Positions 17,520-26,444 of a stretch of 64,000 nucleotides of DNA are shown here, piece after piece. The translations under genes were made by a program, and so were the position numbers. Location of the stretch: contig NZ_VXLC01000018.1 of assembly GCF_008704205.1 (NCBI RefSeq), positions 206,167-270,166 of the forward strand, read 5' to 3'. This stretch comes from Nocardia colli (GTDB lineage: Bacteria > Actinomycetota > Actinomycetes > Mycobacteriales > Mycobacteriaceae). The notes beneath the pieces were generated by a model. That model saw only the letters and a list, made by a program, of their open reading frames with translations, had not been told where the DNA came from and searched no databases. The stretch's first letter is position 1, and each line of letters begins with the position of its first letter.

Positions 17520-18766
17520 CGCGCGGGCAGGCGTGGCGAGCGGTGGTCCTGCCGCCGGTGGGCGCAGGACGGATCGCCGGTTCCGCCTTGGCGGACGCGG
17601 TCGGTACCGGCGTGTTCGCCTCGGGTGCCGCAGTGTATTTCAGTCAGCGGCTCGGGTTGAGCATCGCCACTATCGCGGGTGGTCTGGCCGTCGCGGGCGC
17701 CGTGGCGCTCGCCGCCGTGACGCCGCTCGGCATGCTGTCCGATCGCTTCGGCTATCAGCGCGTCCTGCGGATCACCCACTTCGCCCACGCGCTGCTCTAT
17801 CCGCTGTTCCTCTTCGTCGGCAACGTAGCCGAGTTCATCGGGTTGATCACGGTGGTGACCGTGCTGGACCGGCTGGCCTCGCCCGCGTTCCAGGCGATGG
17901 TGGGCGCCACCGTCGGCACCGAAAGACGCAGCGAGACCATGGGTTACGTCCGGGCGGTGCGCAACGGCGGCTTCGCGCTCGGCGGATTGATAACCAGCAC
18001 GGCGATCGCGGTCGGCACCACCACGGCCTACAACGTGCTGCCGGTCGGCAACGCGGTCTCCTTCGCGCTGGCCGGAATTCTGTTGTCCGGCATACCGAAT
18101 GCCTGCGCGCCGCGGACCCCGGCGGACGCTCCGCCCCGCCGCCGCGTCCGTCCGCGCTACCTCGCCCTCGCCGGGCTCAACGTCGTGCTGCTGATGCACG
18201 ACACCATCCTTCAGCTGGCCCTGCCGCTGTACGTGCTCAACCAAACTCGGCTCCCCGCGGCGGTGCTGCCACCGCTGTATGTGCTGAATACCGTGCTGGT
18301 GGTGGTGCTGCAGCGCAGGCTGAGCCGGTGGGCGGCCACCATCCGGGGCGCGGCTCGCGCCGAGCAGGCTGCCGGGGTGCTGCTGGCCGTGGCGTGCGCC
18401 TGCTTCGCGGCCGTTGCCGTGCTCGCACCCGTTGCCGGTGCCGGCGCCCTCGTCGTCGGCGTGGTCGCGTTGACCGTAGGGGAGTCGCTACAGGTCGCCG
18501 GGGCCTGGGAACTGTCCTACGAGCACGCGCCGAGTGCCGAGCGCGGTGCGCATCTCGCGGTGTTCAGTATCGGTGTCGGCGTGCAACATTCGGTCGGTCC
18601 GGGCATCGTGTCGCTGCTCGCGGTGTGGGGCGCCGTGGCCTGGTTCCCCGTTGCCGCGGCTTTCGTCCTCGCGGGCACGGCGACTCGTCGGATCGCGAGC
18701 CGGCCTTGGCCCGCTCTGCAGCGGGGGCTGAAGGATTCGCCGCCGGAGGTCACTCGGCTCCATTGA
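17516..18766 (+). CDS. MFS transporter closing the set 1 operon
   Basis: A 416-residue protein with about twelve hydrophobic helices and the loop-2 MFS signature (GMLSDRFGYQR). The GTG start overlaps the stop of ATP-grasp ligase 2 (GTGA), so it is translationally coupled to the biosynthetic genes and is the natural candidate for product export. It resembles the partial MFS gene at the window start only in general fold. Confidence 0.87.
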   Translation: MTRGQAWRAVVLPPVGAGRIAGSALADAVGTGVFASGAAVYFSQRLGLSIATIAGGLAVAGAVALAAVTPLGMLSDRFGYQRVLRITHFAHALLYPLFLFVGNVAEFIGLITVVTVLDRLASPAFQAMVGATVGTERRSETMGYVRAVRNGGFALGGLITSTAIAVGTTTAYNVLPVGNAVSFALAGILLSGIPNACAPRTPADAPPRRRVRPRYLALAGLNVVLLMHDTILQLALPLYVLNQTRLPAAVLPPLYVLNTVLVVVLQRRLSRWAATIRGAARAEQAAGVLLAVACACFAAVAVLAPVAGAGALVVGVVALTVGESLQVAGAWELSYEHAPSAERGAHLAVFSIGVGVQHSVGPGIVSLLAVWGAVAWFPVAAAFVLAGTATRRIASRPWPALQRGLKDSPPEVTRLH

Positions 18767-18787
18767 CACCCGACCAAGGAGCGCCGT

Positions 18788-20170
18788 ATGTCGCTTACCC
18801 GGAATGAGTTCGCCAATCTCTTTGTCGCACTTGCTATTATCCTGATCTCCGCGCACGTCGGCGCGCAATTGTGTGCGAGACTGCGCCAACCGCCCGTCAT
18901 CGGCGAGATCCTGGGCGGACTGCTCCTGGGGCCGACCGTGTTCGGGGCGGTGGCGCCCGGCGTGGCAGGTCACCTGTTTCCGGCCACCGGCACCGTGCAC
19001 TCCGGGCTACAGGTGCTCAATGAATTCGGACTGCTCCTGCTGATGTTCCTGGCTGGGCGCGAGGTCGTGACCTACCGCAACCCGGGCAGGCAGCGAACGG
19101 TTGCCGCGCTTGCCGCGGCGGGGTTGATCATCCCGATGGTGCTCGGCGTCGCGGCCGGGCTCGCGCTCGATCACGACGACTATTCGGGCTCACACGGGAC
19201 CAGGGCCACCTTCGCGCTCATCTTCGGAATTGCCTTCGCGGTCACCAGCATTCCGGTCATTTCGCGGATCATGCTGGATCTCGGTCTACTGAATACCAGC
19301 TTTGCCCGGATCGTCCTCGCGGTGGCGTTGCTCGAGGATGTCGTGCTGTATGTCGCGCTCGCCGTGACGTTCGCGCTGGTCCAGACAAAGAACGGTCAAA
19401 CGTTCGGGTTCGCCGCATGGCTCGAACTGGACGGCGCCGCCGCGATTACCTATCAGGTGGTCGTCAGTCTGCTGTTCATCGGCGTCTTGCTGCTGGCCGG
19501 CAAACAGGTGTTCCACCGGTTGGCCACGAGCCGGGCGAACCTCATGGAAAAGGGCAATCCCGTCGCGTTCCGGCTGGTATTCGCCATCGCGGTGGTCCTG
19601 GCCTGCGTCTTCCTCGGGATCAATGCCGTCTTCGGTGCGCTGCTGGCCGGGATCGCCTCCTCCGACGCCGGCACGCCCCTGGACCGCCCGGACGCGGAGC
19701 CGGCGCCGGGCGTGCGCGCGGGGGACACGATCAAGCAGTTTTCGCTCGCGTTTTTCATTCCCATCTATTTCGCCGGTGTCGGTATGCAGCTCGACCTGGC
19801 ACGCAATTTCGACATCGTATTCTTCGTCATCTTCTTCCTGACGGCGACAGCGGTGAAAGCGTTCAGTGTGTGGGCCGCAGCCCGCGCGGTGGGCGAGACG
19901 AACCGCGACGCGAAGAACTTCGCAGTCGCTTTGAACGCTCGCGGCGGCCCCGGCATCGTCCTGGCGACCGTCACTCTGTCCGCAGGCCTCATCAACGAGA
20001 AATTCTTCACCAGCATCGTCGTCCTATCCATCGTGACCTCCGCCATGGCCGGAATGTGGCTGGAGCGCGCATTCCCGGCCCACCGCCGCGGACCCCTCGA
20101 CCCCGCCGAACCGTCACCCGCGACAGATTCGAATCACGTGAAGCGCGCCGAGGAAGTGCCCGAGCCCTAG
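18788..20170 (+). CDS. CPA2-family cation/proton antiporter
   Basis: A 460-residue membrane protein with roughly twelve helices and KefB/CPA2 signatures: RQPPVIGEILGGLLLGP at the N-terminus, LLMFLAGRE and an ARGGPGIVLA segment near the end. It should exchange Na+ or K+ for protons. An AAGGAG box lies 7 bases ahead of ATG 18788 and the gap to the exporter is 21 bases, so it may be read through from set 1. Such antiporters occur next to various antibiotic clusters, but a role in the pathway is not shown. Confidence 0.88.
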   Translation: MSLTRNEFANLFVALAIILISAHVGAQLCARLRQPPVIGEILGGLLLGPTVFGAVAPGVAGHLFPATGTVHSGLQVLNEFGLLLLMFLAGREVVTYRNPGRQRTVAALAAAGLIIPMVLGVAAGLALDHDDYSGSHGTRATFALIFGIAFAVTSIPVISRIMLDLGLLNTSFARIVLAVALLEDVVLYVALAVTFALVQTKNGQTFGFAAWLELDGAAAITYQVVVSLLFIGVLLLAGKQVFHRLATSRANLMEKGNPVAFRLVFAIAVVLACVFLGINAVFGALLAGIASSDAGTPLDRPDAEPAPGVRAGDTIKQFSLAFFIPIYFAGVGMQLDLARNFDIVFFVIFFLTATAVKAFSVWAAARAVGETNRDAKNFAVALNARGGPGIVLATVTLSAGLINEKFFTSIVVLSIVTSAMAGMWLERAFPAHRRGPLDPAEPSPATDSNHVKRAEEVPEP

Positions 20171-20191
20171 CAGTCGGGATTCGCAGGTAGG

Positions 20192-20779
20192 TCAGCGGCT
20201 GTGGGTGGTTCTGGCGCGGACGTGGATTCGCTCGCCGTGTTTTCCGAACAGGCTGAGGACTTCGACGTTGCCGCGTCCCGCGGCGCCGAACCAGTGCGGG
20301 ACCTGGCAGTCGAACTCGGCGGCTTCGCCGGCGCCCAGGATGAAATCGTGGTCGCCGAGTCGTACGCGCAGGCGTCCGCGCAATACGTAGAGCCATTCGT
20401 AGCCTTCGTGGGTGCGCAGGTAGGGCTCTTCGTCGTGGGCGGGGATGACCATTTTGAAGGCGCGCGGATGTCCTTGGTGGCGCGACAGCGGGATCAGGAC
20501 GCGGCCGTCCTTGCTGGTGGGTTCCTGCGGCACCCGGGGATCGACGATCCGGGGTGCGGCGACGATCTCGTCGAGCGGGATGCCGAGTGCCACCGTGATC
20601 GGCAGGAGTAATTCCAGGCTCGGCTTGCGCTGCCCGGACTCGAGCCGCGACAGCGTGCTGGTCGACAGCCCGGTGACGCGAGCCAAGTCGGCCAGGGTCG
20701 AGCCTTTCTGCTCGCGGGCGCGCCGCAGCCGTGCCGGTATCTGCTCGATCACGGCGCCGACGCTCGGTTGATCATCCAT
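20192..20779 (-). CDS. XRE-family regulator with C-terminal cupin
   Basis: A 195-residue protein. Residues about 15-70 form a helix-turn-helix of the XRE type (TLADLARVTGLSTSTLSRLE). Residues about 90-190 are a cupin_2 ligand-binding barrel (EGYEWLYVLRGRLRVRLG, FDCQVPHW). Proteins of this layout repress or activate a neighbouring gene in response to a small ligand. It is divergent from the exporter at 20872 across 92 bp, so that gene is the likely target. Confidence 0.9.
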   Translation of the reverse strand: MDDQPSVGAVIEQIPARLRRAREQKGSTLADLARVTGLSTSTLSRLESGQRKPSLELLLPITVALGIPLDEIVAAPRIVDPRVPQEPTSKDGRVLIPLSRHQGHPRAFKMVIPAHDEEPYLRTHEGYEWLYVLRGRLRVRLGDHDFILGAGEAAEFDCQVPHWFGAAGRGNVEVLSLFGKHGERIHVRARTTHSR

Positions 20780-20871
20780 ACGAGCCAGTCAACCGATCTG
20801 TCCCGGAATCGGCAACGTTCTTTGCTGATATCGCGCGGTTGCCCCAATGCTCGTCTCGGAGGTGATCCGAT

Positions 20872-22074
20872 ATGAATCAAACGGATACGCAAGTGATTCC
20901 GAACAGCCGCACGGACCGAATGCCCGTCGGGGTATACCTGTTGGGCTTCAGCTTGTTCGCGATGGGAACCGCGGAGTTCTTGCTGGCTGGTGTGCTCCCC
21001 GAGGTCGCCGCCGACCTCGACGTTCCGCTGTCCTCGGCCGGAATGCTCATCACCGCGTTCGCGCTGGGCGTCGTATTCGGCGGCCCGCCGTTGGCTGTGC
21101 TCAGCCTGCGGTGGCCGCGACGTTCCGCCCTGATGGCGACGCAGGGCGTCTTTGCCGTGAGCATCGCGGCCGGTCTGCTCGGGAACTATCAAGTGCTACT
21201 GGCCACCAGGGTGATCTCCGGTGTCGCCTATGCGGGCTTCTTCGCAGTCGCGTCGGTGACCGCGATCAGCTTGGTGAGCCCGGACCGCAATGCCCGTGCG
21301 TCCGGTGTTGTCGTCAGTGGCCTCAGCGTCGCCATGATCGCCGGCGGGCCCGCCGGAACCCTGTTGAGTCATTTCACCGGATGGCGTGGTGGATTCTGGG
21401 CCGTGGTGGTGCTGACGCTCGTCGGGATCGCCGGTTGCTTTATCGGAATACCCACTGCCGCAAGAGATCCGGAGCGCCACGGCGGACCGGACGTGGTGCG
21501 CGAGCTGGCGACGATGCGCAGGCCGAGGCTCTGGTGCGTCTACGCGATCACCATCCTGACCACCGCGGCCTACATGATCACATTCAATTACCTGGCCGCC
21601 ATGCTCGCCGACATCACTTCGGTTCCGGCAGCGTGGATTCCGGCCGTCCTCGCGCTCTTCGGCGTCGGCGCTTTGGTCGGTCTGTCCATCGGTGGCCGGA
21701 TCTCGGACCGGCGCCCGCACCTGGCGCTGCTGACCGGGACGTGTGCGGTCGTGCTCCTGTCCGTCGTCCTGGCGGTGGTGATGGCGCATGCCTGGTTGGT
21801 CGTGCCTGCGGTGTTCCTGCTCGGGATCGCCGCGTTCCTGCTCAATCCCGCTCTGTACGGCCGGGTGTTCGCGATAGCCGCCGATGCGCCGACCCTTGCC
21901 GGGGCGACGACGGTGTCGGCGTTCCAGCTGGGCATCAGCTGCACTCCCGTGCTCGCGGCCGCGACATTGACGCACGGCGCCGCTCTCACCACGCTATGCC
22001 TGATCGGAGCCGCCCTCGCCGCAGTCGCCGCCCCATTGATCTACCTCGACAAGGCACGGCAGATGACGGGGTAA
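20872..22074 (+). CDS. Cmx/CmrA-type MFS drug exporter
   Basis: A 400-residue major facilitator with about twelve helices. The opening GVYLLGFSLFAMGTAEF and LPEVAADLDVPLSSAG match the chloramphenicol-exporter (Cmx/CmrA) subgroup of proton-driven drug efflux pumps. A strong GGAGGTGAT ribosome-binding site precedes the ATG. Divergent XRE-cupin control suggests induction by its substrate. The true substrate is unknown; the family name does not prove chloramphenicol resistance. Confidence 0.88.
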   Translation: MNQTDTQVIPNSRTDRMPVGVYLLGFSLFAMGTAEFLLAGVLPEVAADLDVPLSSAGMLITAFALGVVFGGPPLAVLSLRWPRRSALMATQGVFAVSIAAGLLGNYQVLLATRVISGVAYAGFFAVASVTAISLVSPDRNARASGVVVSGLSVAMIAGGPAGTLLSHFTGWRGGFWAVVVLTLVGIAGCFIGIPTAARDPERHGGPDVVRELATMRRPRLWCVYAITILTTAAYMITFNYLAAMLADITSVPAAWIPAVLALFGVGALVGLSIGGRISDRRPHLALLTGTCAVVLLSVVLAVVMAHAWLVVPAVFLLGIAAFLLNPALYGRVFAIAADAPTLAGATTVSAFQLGISCTPVLAAATLTHGAALTTLCLIGAALAAVAAPLIYLDKARQMTG

Positions 22075-22132
22075 CCGGGGGCTACGCGCACCGAGGCGCG
22101 ACCGATCGATGCGTAGGATCTCGCCGCGCACG

Positions 22133-22169
22133 CCGGCGCCCCCGGCTCTGGATGAGCCGAGGGCGCCGG
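22133..22169. terminator. Hairpin between convergent genes
   Basis: Two 16-base arms beginning CCGGCGCC, with one G-T wobble, around a 5-base loop. It lies in the 101-bp gap between the converging exporter and phosphodiesterase genes, so a bidirectional terminator is likely although no T-run follows. Confidence 0.6.
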
Positions 22170-22175
22170 GGAACG

Positions 22176-23138
22176 TCAGTCCGCGTTGATCATCGACGTG
22201 CCGTCGAAGTCCTTGCTGGCCGGAACACCCAGCAGCGCGACGGCGGTGGGGGTGATGTCGACGAGCGAGTTCTTGGTCTTCGCACCGGGTTTGAACGACG
22301 AGCCGCGGGCGATGACGAAATTGGCTGTCTCGTCGGCGGATTGGCCGCCGTGACCACCGGTGGGGCGGTGGCCGTGATCGGCGGTGACGATGATCTGCCA
22401 CTTCTCCTTAGGGTTGGCGGCGGCGCGGGCGTCGACGGCGGCGACGATCTTGCCGACCTGCTGGTCCACCCGGGTGACGGCGTCCAGGTATTCCCGCGAG
22501 GCGCCGCCGTGGCTGTGGCCTGCCTCGTCGACCTGGTCGAGATGGGTGAACAGGAAGTCCGGGGCGTCCTTGGCGATGGCGGCGGCACTGGCGTCGGCGG
22601 TGGCCGCGTCGATCTTGGATTCGTCCGGATCGTCCGGTTGCGCCGCGGTCGCGATGTTGACGTCGGCGTGCGGATCGCCGCTCCCCGCGATGGTGGCGAT
22701 GGGACCCCAGGTCGCGATGGACTCGGTCGTCAATTCCGGCTTGGCGGTTTCGAGTTGGGTGAAGACGGTGGGGTACTTGGCGAACGGGGTGGCGTCGAAG
22801 TTGTTGTTCTTGATGCCGTGCTTGGTGTCCCACACGCCGGTGAGCACGGTGGCCCACGACGGGCCGGAAATGGTGGTGTGCGGGGCGATCGAGGACTGGG
22901 CCAGGGTGCCCTGCTCGGACAGTGCGAGCAGGTTGGGCGCTTTGGCTTCGACGATCTTCTTGTACATGGTGCCGTCGAGCCCGATGACCACCACTTTGGT
23001 GTTCGAGCCGGATGACCCGGTGCCGGGCAATCCGGGTGCGCCGGTGGCGGGACCGGCTACCAGCAAGGTAGCGGCGATCGGGGCGATCGCGGTGGCGGTG
23101 ATCCAGCGCGAGGACTTCGATTTGCGGTGCGGTCTCAT
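22176..23138 (-). CDS. Secreted alkaline-phosphatase-superfamily phosphodiesterase
   Basis: A 320-residue protein with a signal peptide (basic start MRPHRKSKSSR, then a hydrophobic stretch ending near ATGAPG). The mature part belongs to the type I phosphodiesterase/nucleotide pyrophosphatase group: metal-binding VVVIGLDG, a Thr/Ser nucleophile region HTTISGPSWATVLTG and the ligand motif DHGHRPTGGHG. It should hydrolyse phosphate mono- or diesters outside the cell. Phosphonate-hydrolysing relatives exist in this superfamily, but nothing here indicates phosphonate specificity. Confidence 0.85.
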   Translation of the reverse strand: MRPHRKSKSSRWITATAIAPIAATLLVAGPATGAPGLPGTGSSGSNTKVVVIGLDGTMYKKIVEAKAPNLLALSEQGTLAQSSIAPHTTISGPSWATVLTGVWDTKHGIKNNNFDATPFAKYPTVFTQLETAKPELTTESIATWGPIATIAGSGDPHADVNIATAAQPDDPDESKIDAATADASAAAIAKDAPDFLFTHLDQVDEAGHSHGGASREYLDAVTRVDQQVGKIVAAVDARAAANPKEKWQIIVTADHGHRPTGGHGGQSADETANFVIARGSSFKPGAKTKNSLVDITPTAVALLGVPASKDFDGTSMINAD

Positions 23139-23456
23139 GGTCTAGACCATTCCATTCGGCATTCGCCGGACGCTAGATCGCATGCGATCAGTTCACCGAT
23201 GATTCGTTCGGATAAACGATCGGTGCGCCCCGTTCCGTTGATTTCGAACGGAACTGCCGGCCCGCCCTTTCGGGGCGTTGACGAGCACTTATGTGCCGAG
23301 GGGGTGAGCCGCCGCCGCTGTTGCGGAGTTCGTCGCTATGTGTGAAATCAGTTGCTGCGCACGGCATGTCGCGTCGTCTGATAATTTCATCTGGAAATTG
23401 CCGAAGCATTCACGCGGATTTCATCTGCTCGCGCCTGCTGGTGCCGCGAGGTGGAT
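23139..23456. other. 318-bp intergenic region without a gene
   Basis: No coding potential recognised. It contains a perfect 14-bp palindrome, GATCGCATGCGATC at 23176-23189, which could serve as a regulator site for the phosphodiesterase gene starting at 23138. Confidence 0.4.
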
Positions 23457-24221
23457 TCACCTGCCGCTCCACCGGGGTTCACGGCGCTCGAAGAACGCGG
23501 TGATGCCCTCCATGGTGTCCTTGGACGCGAGGACGGCGGTCATCGCGTCGTGGGTGATCCGCCAGGCTGTCTCGTCGTCGGCGGAATTGATGCGCTCGAG
23601 GGCGGTCAGGCTCTCCTGGACCGAGATCGGCGCGTTGCGGCAGATCCGTTCGGCCAATTCTAGCGCGGCGTCCAAGGTGTCGCCCGGCGCGGTCAGCACA
23701 TTCACGAAGCCGAGGTGCCACGCGCGTTCGGCGCCGAGTGGTTCGCCGGTGAGCAGCAGCTCTTTCGCGACATTCAGCGGAAGTGCCCGCTGGGTCCGGA
23801 ACAGCCCGCCGCACGTGGCGATCACGCCGCGTCGTGGCTCGGGGAGTCCGAAGGTGGCGGTGTGCGCGGCGACCACCAGATCGCAGGCGAGCACGATCTC
23901 CATGCCGCCGCCGAGCGCGTATCCCTCGACGGCGGCGATCAGGGGCTTGCGGCGTCGCCTGCGGATCACGCCGTATTCGCCGCCGCGCGCCGTGGCGGCG
24001 CCCGGTCCCGTGCTCAGATCCGTTCCCGCGGAGAACCTTTCGTCGCCACCGGTGACGATGGCGACCCGGAGTTCTGGATCGTCCTCGAATTCGTTGAGGG
24101 CGCGGTCCAGCTCGGCGGTCATCGCGGCGTCGAACGCATTGCGTTTGGCGGGACGGTTCATCCCGATGATGAGGGTGTGGCCGTCGCGTTCACCGCGGAT
24201 CAGATCGGAATCCGTCGTCAT
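23457..24221 (-). CDS. Enoyl-CoA hydratase/isomerase family protein
   Basis: A 254-residue crotonase-fold protein. Oxyanion-hole segments are ERFSAGTDL and GYALGGGMEIVLACDL, followed by the usual FGLPEPRRGVI helix. These enzymes hydrate, isomerise or dehydrate acyl-CoA thioesters. The Glu pair expected of a classical hydratase cannot be placed with confidence, so the reaction is left open. It stands alone between divergent and convergent neighbours and looks like general fatty-acid metabolism. Confidence 0.88.
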   Translation of the reverse strand: MTTDSDLIRGERDGHTLIIGMNRPAKRNAFDAAMTAELDRALNEFEDDPELRVAIVTGGDERFSAGTDLSTGPGAATARGGEYGVIRRRRRKPLIAAVEGYALGGGMEIVLACDLVVAAHTATFGLPEPRRGVIATCGGLFRTQRALPLNVAKELLLTGEPLGAERAWHLGFVNVLTAPGDTLDAALELAERICRNAPISVQESLTALERINSADDETAWRITHDAMTAVLASKDTMEGITAFFERREPRWSGR

Positions 24222-24529
24222 ATTGTCGGTACCTCTCGGGGGCGGGGCGGTCGCCGCGCGGGCTCCCTACTTGACGGTAAGTTGTTGTGCCCCCGCAGGT
24301 CTCGACACGATTCGCCACGGGATTGACATCCGGAGTCAGGCGCGCGGCTCGCGGGGGCGTCGACGACCGACGCCGAGCAACGTCCGTGATCTACTGCGAG
24401 CAAGGTCTGGCGGATCCCCGTCCGGCAGATTTACTAGCATAACGCTAATATTGACGTAATCACGGCTGACAATGAGCAAAGTCGCGCCGACAGATTTGCC
24501 CGCGGCCACGGCGCTCGGAATGGAGTGGC
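24222..24529. other. Divergent intergenic region with candidate operator
   Basis: 308 bp without a gene between the crotonase and the isochorismatase-fold gene. The only structure noted is an inverted repeat at 24432-24450, TACTAGC and GCTAATA around five bases (six of seven positions pair), 80 bases ahead of ATG 24530, in a locally AT-richer stretch. Confidence 0.4.
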
Positions 24530-25138
24530 ATGCGTGAATCGAGGTATCGCGCGGCGCGAACCCTGTTGCTGTCCATGGATTTCCAGCTCGGACTGCTGGA
24601 ACAGATGCCGCCGGACGCTTACGAGGCGGCCGTCACGACGCGGCTGGTGCTCGCCGTCGCCCGCCGCGCCGATATTCAGGTCGGCCACGTCGTTGTCGGG
24701 TTCCGGCCCGGATATCCCGACCTGGCGCGGTGGAACACCGCGTTCGCCGGTGTGCCCGAGTCCGGGCGGATGGTCGTCGGCGGGCCGGACGCCGCGATTC
24801 ATCCCGAACTGACGCCGGTGGGTCAGGAGTTCGTCATCACCAAGAGCCGGGTCAGCGCGTTCGGCGCCACGGACCTGGATCGCATTCTGCGCAGCCGGGA
24901 GATCACCACCGTCGTGCTCGCCGGGGTCGCGACGAGCGGGGTGGTGCTGGCCACGCTGCTCGACGCCTTCGACCGGGACTACCGGGTGATCGTGCTGCGC
25001 GACTGCACCGCCGACAGCGACGTGCACGTGCACAACGCGCTGGTCGAGCGGATCTTTCCGCGCTATGGCCAGGTGCTGTACGCCGATGAGCTCGAAGGTT
25101 TGTTTTCATCGGTAGCGACGCCAGTGGCCGTCTGCTGA
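24530..25138 (+). CDS. Isochorismatase-fold protein lacking the usual catalytic Cys
   Basis: A 202-residue alpha/beta protein of the cysteine-hydrolase/isochorismatase fold. The Asp (MDFQLGLL) and Lys (VITKSRVSAF) of the triad are present. The position normally held by Cys in the TSxCV motif is Val (GVATSGVVLATLLDAF), a substitution also common in a large subgroup, so hydrolysis by a thiol nucleophile is not expected. PhzD-like acid catalysis on an enol ether is possible. The gene ends back to back with the convergent reductase gene. Confidence 0.82.
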   Translation: MRESRYRAARTLLLSMDFQLGLLEQMPPDAYEAAVTTRLVLAVARRADIQVGHVVVGFRPGYPDLARWNTAFAGVPESGRMVVGGPDAAIHPELTPVGQEFVITKSRVSAFGATDLDRILRSREITTVVLAGVATSGVVLATLLDAFDRDYRVIVLRDCTADSDVHVHNALVERIFPRYGQVLYADELEGLFSSVATPVAVC

Positions 25139-25510
25139 TCAGCGCTCGATCACATCAGCTACCAGGACCGGCACCAGGCGCGTGTAAATACTTGCGGGAA
25201 AAGGGAATTCGGTCGCCCGCGTCGCGTCGATCACCTGCGGCGTGACCAGCTCATGGGTGCGGCGGCGGTATGTCGCCAGACCGCCGCCGGCCGCCAGAAG
25301 GTTACGTACCCAGTCGGTCCGCTCGCCGTAGAACAAAGGGACCAGCAGTACACCGTCTCGGTAGCTGCCGAACACCGGCGTGTCGAACATGCGCCCCGAA
25401 CGGCGTCCGCTGTGGTGAATCACGGTGTACGGCGGCAGCTTTCCCGCCGTCACGCGCACGATCGGATTGGTCACGACGCGGTTGAAACGAGCGATGAGGC
25501 GTCTCGGCAT
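25139..25510 (-). CDS. Deazaflavin (F420)-dependent nitroreductase-family protein
   Basis: A 123-residue small beta-barrel protein related to Ddn/DUF385 oxidoreductases of actinomycetes (YTVIHHSGRRSGRMFDTPVF, LVPLFYGERTDWVRNLLAAGG). Members bind coenzyme F420 or use the fold for quinone and nitro reduction. The substrate is not predictable. It converges on and abuts the isochorismatase-fold gene. Confidence 0.8.
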   Translation of the reverse strand: MPRRLIARFNRVVTNPIVRVTAGKLPPYTVIHHSGRRSGRMFDTPVFGSYRDGVLLVPLFYGERTDWVRNLLAAGGGLATYRRRTHELVTPQVIDATRATEFPFPASIYTRLVPVLVADVIER

Positions 25511-25684
25511 GAGCGGAGCCTATGGACCGAACCACGTACCGGCCATGACTTGATCCGCCAGTCGATTGAGCTTCCGGGTCAGCGCGCCATCCATAACGAC
25601 GACTCCGCCGAGGACTCGCTGAACGCGCCGTTCTGCGAGCGGAACACCGCGACCGGATCGAACACCACGGCACGCGGTGCCGCG

Positions 25685-26368
25685 TCAGACCGGTTTGCAG
25701 ATGATGGACGCGAAGCCGACGCGATTCGCGCGCATTTTCCGGTAGACCGAGTTGCGGAAGTTGGGTCCCAGCAGGGCGAGGATGAATGCCGCCAGGGTTC
25801 CGGGGAGGCGTACCTGATTGATGAAAACGTACGGGGCATCCTCGAGTGGTCCGAGGAGCGCGATGTCGTCCACCTTGGCGTCGCGGCTGAACCAGCCCGC
25901 GACGGAGTCGAAGTACCGCAACGCGCGATCGGGGTCGTCGGCGGTGAAGTGGTTGAACAGGAAGGTGCCCGAGGGGGAGCGGTCGATGTCACCGAGGCGC
26001 CTGATGTTGCGGGCGGGCATGACGAAGTCGGCGCCCAGCTGCTGGACCTCGGGCGTAATCTGTACTGCCGCAACGGTGTCCGGTGTGGTGGTCTCGATCA
26101 GGACGATCACGTCGAAGCGCGGGCTCACCGGGGAAGGCTGGATCGCCACCGCCCGGTAGGCCCTCGCCGAGACCACCTGATCCATCGCCCGCAGCCGGCG
26201 AGTCACTTCCTGGCACCGGCGCAGCACTTGCCGGCGTCGGGAACTGCGTGGCACGAGCGGAATCCGGCGCGGCGGGTCGGCCCGGAATCCCAGGTAGAGA
26301 TAGCCGTAGGCAGTTGGTTCCACGTAGGGAGGGGGTGGATTGGTATGAGTACGCGAGTCGATGGTCAT
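25685..26368 (-). CDS. Conserved hypothetical protein divergent from TetR regulator
   Basis: A 227-residue protein I do not recognise. It has no signal peptide; one moderately hydrophobic stretch near the C-terminus (TLAAFILALLGPNF) might be a membrane anchor. The central part (RFDVIVLIETTTPD, RRLGDIDRS, GTFLFNHFTADDPDRALR) reads like a ferredoxin-like alpha/beta dimeric domain. It starts 25 bases from a palindromic operator shared with the divergent TetR gene at 26445, so it is probably the target of that repressor. Confidence 0.65.
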   Translation of the reverse strand: MTIDSRTHTNPPPPYVEPTAYGYLYLGFRADPPRRIPLVPRSSRRRQVLRRCQEVTRRLRAMDQVVSARAYRAVAIQPSPVSPRFDVIVLIETTTPDTVAAVQITPEVQQLGADFVMPARNIRRLGDIDRSPSGTFLFNHFTADDPDRALRYFDSVAGWFSRDAKVDDIALLGPLEDAPYVFINQVRLPGTLAAFILALLGPNFRNSVYRKMRANRVGFASIICKPV

Positions 26369-26392
26369 GCGCTTCTCCTTCTCGGAGTAAAA

Positions 26393-26410
26393 TAAGCGAT
26401 CGTTCGATTA
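26393..26410. promoter_or_regulatory. Palindromic TetR-type operator
   Basis: TAAGCGATCGTTCGATTA fits a perfectly symmetric pattern TAAnCGAnCGnTCGnTTA. It lies midway between the divergent starts at 26368 and 26445, the normal site for TetR autoregulation. Confidence 0.65.
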
Positions 26411-26444
26411 ATTGTATACCCGGAGAAGGAGGCGTGGAAGCCCG

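Noticed and set aside
23176..23210. PHO box (GTTCACC direct repeat) before the phosphodiesterase gene
   Set aside because: Only one GTTCACC unit is present; the second unit at 11-bp spacing does not match.
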